From contig NZ_CP066126.1 of the NCBI RefSeq assembly GCF_020544465.1, positions 4,526,001 through 4,590,000 on the forward strand: a DNA stretch of 64,000 nucleotides, given 5' to 3'. Each line of letters starts with the position of its first letter. Position 1 is the first letter of the stretch. Origin of the DNA: Chromobacterium rhizoryzae. Its GTDB lineage: Bacteria; Pseudomonadota; Gammaproteobacteria; Burkholderiales; Chromobacteriaceae. Below are positions 58,931-64,000 of the stretch, piece by piece. A model generated the notes under the pieces. It was not told the DNA's origin. It was given only the letters and a program-made list of their open reading frames with translations, and did not search any database. A program made the position numbers and the translations under genes.

Positions 58931-59072
58931 AGAACCTGTTTACGATCTGCTACGCGTCGGCGATACAGCGTTGAAACCGGCTTCGAAATGCTCATGTACC
59001 ACGCGTACATTCCGCTTTCTCAGCCGTTTTCGCCTTGTCTCGCCCTAGCTCGCGAGATCGTAAATACGTTCT
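58931..59072. mobile_element. MITE-like element, copy C, inside the nir operon
   Basis: 142 bp with ends AGAACCTGTTTACGATCT and GATCGTAAATACGTTCT, lying between nirGH and nirJ and ending at the nirGH stop codon. It shares most positions with copies A and B. Confidence 0.85.
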
Positions 59073-60073
59073 CAAAGCCTCAAGCCCGTTTTCTTCAAAA
59101 TCCGGCTGGAAAACAGCACCTCGTGGCCGCGGCAGGCTTCGCCCAGCAAGGCGCGCGCGTCGTCCACCGCGGCCAGCACCGCCGGCCGCTCGCTGCCGTG
59201 CAACATGGCGAACAGGTTGTACGGCCAGCCCGGCCGGCGCGGACGGCGGTAGCAATGGCTGACCGCGTCCAGGCCGCCCAGTTGCGCGCCCAGCGCGTCC
59301 ACTTGCTCGTCGGCCACGTCGAACACCGCCATGCCGTTGGCCCGGTAGCCGATGGCGTAATGGTTGGGCACCGCGCCGATGCGGCGCACCACGCCCTGCT
59401 CCAGCCAGCGCGCCAGCCGCGCCGTCACTTCGGCCTCCGCCCAGCCCAGCCGCCGCGCAATGTCGCGGTAGGGCTGCCGGCACAGCGGCAGGCCGGCCTG
59501 GGTGGCGCGGATCAGCAGCCGGTCGTCTTCGCTCAACGCGGCCGGCTCGCCCGTACGCCGCGCGCCGGCGGCCGCGCCCACCGGGGCCGCGCCGCCCACC
59601 TGAAAACGCATGCCCACGAAGTATTCCCGCTCTTTGGGAAACAGGTTCACTTCCAGGCCGGTCACCAGTTCGATGCCGCGCCGGGCGGCGTCGATGGCGG
59701 CGGCGCTGTCCGCGGCCAGCACAAACCACATATTGAGCCGGTGTTCGCGGCGGTAGTTGTGCGCCACCGCCGGCAGCGCGTTGACGGCGGCGGCCACTTC
59801 GTCGAAGCGCGCTTCCGGCGCGGCCAAGGCGGCCAGCACAAAGCGGCCGCCCAGGCGTTCTATCTGGTACATCGGCCCAAAACGGCTGAGCACGCCGGCG
59901 TGCAGCAGTTGGCGCAAGCGCCGGATCAGGCCGTCTTCGCCCAGGCCCAGGCTGCGCCCGGCCGCCGCGTAGGGGCGCGACACCAGCGGGAAACCGCCTT
60001 GCAGCCGGTCTATCAGCCGCGCGTCCAAGGCGTCCAGCGTGTCCAGCATTGCCAGCGCTTCAGGCGTATCCAT
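59072..60073 (-). CDS. nirGH: Fused NirGH-type siroheme decarboxylase subunit
   Basis: A 333-residue fusion of two AsnC/Lrp-like domains. Domain 1 has IDRLQGGFPLVSRPYAAAGR and domain 2 has ATQAGLPLCRQPYRDIARRL. Conserved blocks AHNYRREHRLNMWFVLA and SHCYRRPRRPGWPYNLFAML each carry the His/Tyr/Arg set seen in siroheme decarboxylases (NirD/L/G/H). Two-domain fusion makes each gene the equivalent of two Pseudomonas genes. It overlaps the nirDL stop by 14 bp. The G/H label rests on operon order. Confidence 0.85.
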   Translation of the reverse strand: MDTPEALAMLDTLDALDARLIDRLQGGFPLVSRPYAAAGRSLGLGEDGLIRRLRQLLHAGVLSRFGPMYQIERLGGRFVLAALAAPEARFDEVAAAVNALPAVAHNYRREHRLNMWFVLAADSAAAIDAARRGIELVTGLEVNLFPKEREYFVGMRFQVGGAAPVGAAAGARRTGEPAALSEDDRLLIRATQAGLPLCRQPYRDIARRLGWAEAEVTARLARWLEQGVVRRIGAVPNHYAIGYRANGMAVFDVADEQVDALGAQLGGLDAVSHCYRRPRRPGWPYNLFAMLHGSERPAVLAAVDDARALLGEACRGHEVLFSSRILKKTGLRL

Positions 60074-61055
60074 AACAGGCTCCGGTTTGTTTGTAGCGCC
60101 GGGTGGAGCGCAGCACCGCCTGCGGCAGCCGTTCCAGCCCGTGCCGGCGGCGGATGTCCGCCAGCGCGGCGTCCAGGCTCTGCGCGTCGCGGGCGTGGAT
60201 CATGGTGAACAGTTGGTAGGGCCAGTCCGGCGGACGCGGCGGACGTTCGTAGCACAGGGTGACGGCCGGCTCCGCCGCCAGCGCCAGCGCCACGCGCTCG
60301 CGTTCGGCGTCGTCGTCTATCCGCCACACCCACATGGCGTTGGCGCGGTAGCCCAGTTCCTGGTGGCGCACCACCATGCCGAAGCGGCGGATGACGCCTT
60401 GCTGCCGCCAGTGGGCGATTTGCGCCAGGGTCTGGGCCTCGCTCAGCGCGCATTGCGCGCCCAGCACTTGATAAGGCCGCGGGGTCAGCGGCAGGCCCGG
60501 CGACAACGCCGCCAGCAGCCGCTGGCGCTGGCCGGCGGACAGGCCGGGGTCGTCCGCCGCCGCCGGCGCTTCCGCCGCCGCGGCGGACTCCGCCAGGAAG
60601 GAAAAGCCCAGGTCGATGTGGTATTCCCGCAGCAGCGGCAGGTCCAGCGGCGGGATGCCGGTGGCCAGGCGGATGCGGCTCAGCGCCGCGGCCACGCCGG
60701 CTGATGAGGCGGCGGCCACGACGAACCACAGATTGTAATGATGGTTCCGCCGGTAGTTGTGGTTGACCTCGCGCTGGCGGCTGACGAAGGCGGCCACTTC
60801 TTCCAGCCGCTCCGCCGGCGCTGCCATCGCGGCCAGGGTGCTGTTGCCCACGGTGTTGGGCGCGAACACCGCGCCGACGCGGGCCAGCAGGCCGGCCGCC
60901 TGGGCGTCTTGCAGCGCGGCCAGCAGCCGGGCTTCGCTCCAGCCCGGTTCCATGCCGGCGGCGAGCGCGGCGAAGGGGCGCGGCAGCAGCGGAAAGCCGC
61001 GCTGGCTGCCGTTGATCAGCCGCAACAGGGCCGGATCGGCGTCTGAAATAACCAT
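60060..61055 (-). CDS. nirDL: Fused NirDL-type siroheme decarboxylase
   Basis: A 331-residue fusion starting MVISDADPALLRLINGSQRG. Domain 1 (about 1-165) has NHNYRRNHHYNLWFVVAAAS; domain 2 (about 170-331) has LCYERPPRPPDWPYQLFTMI. Both match AsnC-like siroheme decarboxylase folds. The enzyme removes acetate carboxyls from siroheme on the way to heme d1. It starts 3 bp after the nirF stop codon. Confidence 0.88.
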   Translation of the reverse strand: MVISDADPALLRLINGSQRGFPLLPRPFAALAAGMEPGWSEARLLAALQDAQAAGLLARVGAVFAPNTVGNSTLAAMAAPAERLEEVAAFVSRQREVNHNYRRNHHYNLWFVVAAASSAGVAAALSRIRLATGIPPLDLPLLREYHIDLGFSFLAESAAAAEAPAAADDPGLSAGQRQRLLAALSPGLPLTPRPYQVLGAQCALSEAQTLAQIAHWRQQGVIRRFGMVVRHQELGYRANAMWVWRIDDDAERERVALALAAEPAVTLCYERPPRPPDWPYQLFTMIHARDAQSLDAALADIRRRHGLERLPQAVLRSTRRYKQTGACYGYA

Positions 61056-61057
61056 GG

Positions 61058-62245
61058 CTACATCCCAATGCGGCTGGCGCGCCAGCTGAAGAAGATGCCG
61101 GACGGGCTCTGCGCCGGCAGTTCGCGCAGCACTTTGAGGCTGGCGGTGTCCACCACCACCAGCTTGTCCTCGTCGCGGCTGGACAACCACACCGCGTCGC
61201 CGCGCGGGGTGAACTCCATGTGCAGGATGGCCTTGCCCGGCTTCAGGGTGGCGATCACGCTGCGCGTGGGCACGTCGATGACTTGCACCTTATCGTTGTC
61301 CGGGAAGGCGAAATTGACCCAGACCCGCCGGCCGGACGGTTCCGCCATCACGAACACCGGCTGGCCCAGCACCGGTATGGCGGCCTGTTGCGTCCAGCTG
61401 CGGTTGTCCGCCAGCAGCACTTCGTGGCGGCCGATGGCGGGCAGGAAGGCGTAATCGCCGGCCAGCGCCCAGCCGCGCAGATGCGGCATCTTGTACACCG
61501 GCAGCGGCTGCTGGCCGCGGCCGTAGCCGGCCAGGATGCGGCGCACGCCTTGTTCCGGCCGCCAGGTGTCCAGCAGGGACAGGCCGTCTTCGCCGTACAG
61601 CCCGGCCACAAAGTAGCGGCCGTCCATGCTGGCCAGGCCGTCGTAGGGGCGCTTGCCGGCGTCGCGGTAGCGGGTCAGTGTCGGCTGGGCCGGGTCCGCG
61701 GCGTCCAGCACATTGATTTCGTCGGCGTCGAACAGCGCGTAAACGAAGCGCCGGCCCGGCAGGTCCGCCAGGCCCACCACGCGCGAGGGTTTGCCGTCCG
61801 CGCCCGGCGCGGCGGGCACCGAGGCCAGCGGCGCCAGCGTGACGGCGTCGAACAGGCGCACGCCGCCCGGCTGGTAGTTTTGCGCGGCCAGCACGCGGCC
61901 GTCCGAGGAGATGGCGCCGCCTATGCTGTTGCCGGCCTGCACCACCCGCCGTTCCAGCCGCCGGCGCAGCAGGTCCACCTTGCTGATGGCGCCGTCGCGG
62001 CCAAACACGTAGGCGTAGCGCGCGTCGCGCGAGAACACCACCGAGGCGTGGGACAGATCGCCCAGCCCTTCCACCCGGCCCAGGCTTTCCGCGCGGGTGT
62101 TGTCCACCACTTGCACGCTGCCGCTGGCGCGCTCTATCACCACGCCCAGGTCGCCGGTGCCGCGCGGCGCGGCGCAGCCGCCCAGCAGCGCGGCCAAGGC
62201 CGGGATCAGGGCGGCGCGCCCTGCTTTAACCAGTAAACCAGCCAT
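61058..62245 (-). CDS. nirF: NirF heme d1 biosynthesis lipoprotein
   Basis: A 395-residue protein with a lipoprotein signal (LIPALAALLGGCAAP) and an eight-bladed propeller related to the NirS d1 domain: GSVQVVDNTRAESLGRVEGL, ARYAYVFGRDGAISKVDLLR, LAAQNYQPGGVRLFD and FTPRGDAVWLSSRDEDKLVV. NirF acts late in heme d1 maturation. The start at MAGLLVK lies inside the nirC 3' end. A longer frame from 62278 is also open. Confidence 0.9.
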   Translation of the reverse strand: MAGLLVKAGRAALIPALAALLGGCAAPRGTGDLGVVIERASGSVQVVDNTRAESLGRVEGLGDLSHASVVFSRDARYAYVFGRDGAISKVDLLRRRLERRVVQAGNSIGGAISSDGRVLAAQNYQPGGVRLFDAVTLAPLASVPAAPGADGKPSRVVGLADLPGRRFVYALFDADEINVLDAADPAQPTLTRYRDAGKRPYDGLASMDGRYFVAGLYGEDGLSLLDTWRPEQGVRRILAGYGRGQQPLPVYKMPHLRGWALAGDYAFLPAIGRHEVLLADNRSWTQQAAIPVLGQPVFVMAEPSGRRVWVNFAFPDNDKVQVIDVPTRSVIATLKPGKAILHMEFTPRGDAVWLSSRDEDKLVVVDTASLKVLRELPAQSPSGIFFSWRASRIGM

Positions 62246-62541
62246 ATCGCTTCTTCTTCCGTCAGAAAAGGCCGCCAAGGCGGCATCGGGGTGCCGGGCC
62301 GGCCGGCCAGGATCACGGCGGCCAGGCCGGCGTCCGGTTTGTCCTTGAGCGCCTCCGGCGTCAGCGGGCTGCCCAGGCCGCCGCGCAGGCTCAGGCCGTG
62401 GCAGGCGCCGCAGTCCTGACGCGCCAGGTGGCGCAGCTGGGCCGCCCGCTCCGGCGCGGGGGCCGCCGGCGCGGCGACGGCGGCGCCGCAGAGCAGCAGC
62501 AAGGCCGCCGCCGCGCCGCGGATCAGCGGTTCAGGATCCAT
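62206..62541 (-). CDS. nirC: NirC c-type cytochrome
   Basis: A 111-residue secreted cytochrome c. The signal peptide (residues 1-27) is followed by one heme motif CGACH at 44-48 and a distal Met in GTPMPPWRP. It belongs to the d1 assembly part of the cluster and donates electrons or assists NirF/NirN. Its 5' end overlaps the nirM stop codon and its 3' end the nirF start. Confidence 0.85.
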   Translation of the reverse strand: MDPEPLIRGAAAALLLLCGAAVAAPAAPAPERAAQLRHLARQDCGACHGLSLRGGLGSPLTPEALKDKPDAGLAAVILAGRPGTPMPPWRPFLTEEEAIWLVYWLKQGAPP

Positions 62542-62831
62542 TGCACCATGGCCTTGAGTTCGGCGTCCGGCACTTGCGGGTTGGGCGACATCGGCACCGG
62601 GCCGAAGCTGCCGGAGCCGCCCTTTTTCACCTTGTCCATCAGCTTGAGGGCGGCGTCCTGCCCCTTGTACTTGGCGGCCACCTGCTGGTAGGACGGCCCC
62701 ACCAGCTTGGCGTCCAGCGCGTGGCAGGCCAGGCAGTTGTGCTGCTTGAGCAGCGCTTCCGGCGCGGCGGCCGCGGCCGGCAGCGCGTGCAGCGCCAGGG
62801 CGGCGCAGGCCAGGATCAGGCTTGTTTTCAT
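62523..62831 (-). CDS. nirM: NirM-type cytochrome c551
   Basis: A 102-residue secreted mono-heme cytochrome c. The signal peptide ends near ALPAAAAA; the heme motif CLACH is at 33-37 and the axial Met in GPVPMSPNPQ. It matches c551/c8 proteins that feed electrons to NirS. It lies 50 bp downstream of nirS with a GGAG-rich leader. Confidence 0.9.
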   Translation of the reverse strand: MKTSLILACAALALHALPAAAAAPEALLKQHNCLACHALDAKLVGPSYQQVAAKYKGQDAALKLMDKVKKGGSGSFGPVPMSPNPQVPDAELKAMVQWILNR

Positions 62832-62881
62832 TGCGTTCTCCTCCGCCCGCCGGGGCTGGCCCGGCAGGCGTGCTGGCGGGG

Positions 62882-64000
62882 TCAGTAGATGTCGTGCTGG
62901 GTGTTGTAGACGTTGAATTTGCCGGTGGGGGTGACCAGGCGCGGGTCCTTGATCACGGCCTTGAGCTTGCGGGTTTTGTCGTCCACCACCACGATGGCGG
63001 ATTGCTTGTCCTTGGCGCTCCAGACCGAGAACCAGACTTCATCGCCGGCCTTGTTGAATTCCGGCTGCAACACGCGTTTGGCGCCGTCGCTCAGGCCGGA
63101 CCATTCGCCTATCGGCAGCATGGAGAAGCCCTTGTCCAGGTGCTTGATGTCGAACACCGCCACGCTCTGGCTGAGCTTGGCGTCCGGGTTGAACACGGTG
63201 TCCACCCACAGATTGGCGGATTGCGGATGGGTCTTGATGAAGAGCGAGCCGCCGCCCTGCCCTTTGAGCGTGCGCACCACTTTCCAGGCCTGGGTCTTGT
63301 GTTTTTCCGGATCGGTGCCCACCAGGCTGATGCTGTCGTCGCCCAGGTGGCTGGTGGCCCAGACCGGCCCGTATTGCGGATCGGTGAAGTTGGCGCCGCG
63401 GCCGGGGTGCGGGGTTTTGCCCACGTCCACCAGCGCCGCCAGCTTGTCCAGCTTGGTGTCCACCACCGCCACTTTATTGGAGGCGTTGGCGGCCACCATG
63501 AAGTAGCGGCCGCTGGCGTCGAAGCCGCCGTCGTGCAGGAATTTGGCGGCGTCTATGGTGGTGGTCTTGAGGTTGGCCAGGTCCGAGTAGTCCACCATCA
63601 TGATCTTGCCGGTTTCCTTGGCGTTGACCACGAACTCCGGTTTGTAATGGCTGGCCACGATGGAGGCCACGCGCGGCTCCGGGTGGTATTCGTTGTCCAC
63701 CGTCATGCCGCGGGTGCCGACGATTTTCAGCGGCTTGAGGCTGGCGCCGTCCATGATCACGTATTGCGGCGGCCAGTAAGCGCCGGCCACGGCCAGCTTG
63801 TCGTCGTAGCCGCGGTATTTGGAGGTTTCCACCGAACGCGCTTCCAGGCCGATGCGGATTTCCGCCACGCTGTCCGGCTTGGCCATCCACAGGTCCACCA
63901 GATTGATCTTGCCGTCGCGGCCGATCACGTACAGGTAGCGGCCGGATTTGGACAGCCGGGAGATGTGCACGGCGTAGCCGGTCTTGATCACGCTGACGAT
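62882..64000 (-). CDS. nirS: NirS cytochrome cd1 nitrite reductase (C-terminal part, cut by window edge)
   Basis: The open frame reaches the right edge, so the N-terminal cytochrome c domain is missing from view. The d1 propeller part is intact: GYAVHISRLSKSGRYLYVIG carries the proximal d1 His region, EYHPEPRVASIVASHY and AAKFLHDGGFDASGR carry the two active-site His. The C-terminus GKFNVYNTQHDIY is diagnostic of NirS. The enzyme reduces nitrite to nitric oxide in the periplasm. Confidence 0.96.
   Translation of the reverse strand: MVSVIKTGYAVHISRLSKSGRYLYVIGRDGKINLVDLWMAKPDSVAEIRIGLEARSVETSKYRGYDDKLAVAGAYWPPQYVIMDGASLKPLKIVGTRGMTVDNEYHPEPRVASIVASHYKPEFVVNAKETGKIMMVDYSDLANLKTTTIDAAKFLHDGGFDASGRYFMVAANASNKVAVVDTKLDKLAALVDVGKTPHPGRGANFTDPQYGPVWATSHLGDDSISLVGTDPEKHKTQAWKVVRTLKGQGGGSLFIKTHPQSANLWVDTVFNPDAKLSQSVAVFDIKHLDKGFSMLPIGEWSGLSDGAKRVLQPEFNKAGDEVWFSVWSAKDKQSAIVVVDDKTRKLKAVIKDPRLVTPTGKFNVYNTQHDIY

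Overview
The window looks like the chromosome of a GC-rich betaproteobacterium, most likely a member of the Chromobacteriaceae (Neisseriales). The grounds are a cytochrome cd1 denitrification cluster, an AdeABC/MexAB-type pump with its own two-component system, and codon use with G/C third positions in the host genes. The genus is inferred, not proven.

Region 1 (1 to about 31.9 kb) is a nearly complete prophage whose left end lies outside the window. Late genes run leftwards: terminase, portal, S49 protease, scaffold-like protein, decoration protein, capsid, connectors, then a contractile-tail sheath and tube. The head module is lambda-like and the tail module Mu-like. A primase-helicase and a block of small genes also run leftwards. 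The switch is at 17.0-18.5 kb: a Cro-like gene, an S24-type CI repressor, and operators built on an ATCACA/TGTGAT half-site. A rightward operon follows (DUF2303, RNase AS-like exonuclease, HD hydrolase, a large cytosine methyltransferase, PrtN-like activator, PIN-like protein, Bro-type antirepressor). The module ends with two short leftward morons and a tyrosine integrase beside a tRNA-Arg(CCU)-like att site.

Region 2 (about 31.9-37.95 kb) is a low-GC island bracketed by direct repeats of the tRNA 3' end and its terminator. It holds replicon remnants with TCCACGGTTT repeats, a dead integron integrase (five stops, one frameshift), and three gene cassettes with recognisable attC sites. The cassettes carry an unknown protein, a TIR/SEFIR protein with an uncharacterised C-terminal domain, and a two-gene TIR (ThsB-like) plus caspase-like module that resembles a caspase-type (type IV) Thoeris system. 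This is the most interesting part of the window.

Region 3 (38-51 kb) is host chromosome. It has a LysR regulator divergent from an MFS exporter operon, a histidine kinase and response regulator divergent from a complete RND tripartite pump, and a membrane diguanylate cyclase.

Region 4 (51-56.6 kb) is accessory. It has an AT-rich pair of genes (an ApeA/HEPN-like protein and a membrane coiled-coil protein), a highly structured leader before two small genes, and nine tandem copies of a palindromic repeat of about 140 bp.

Region 5 (56.6-64 kb) is the nitrite reductase and heme d1 locus, read leftwards: nirS (cut by the window edge), nirM, nirC, nirF, a fused nirDL, a fused nirGH, nirJ and a Crp/Fnr (Dnr-type) regulator. 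A MITE-like inverted-repeat element sits between nirGH and nirJ. A second copy lies after nirJ and a third after the RND operon.
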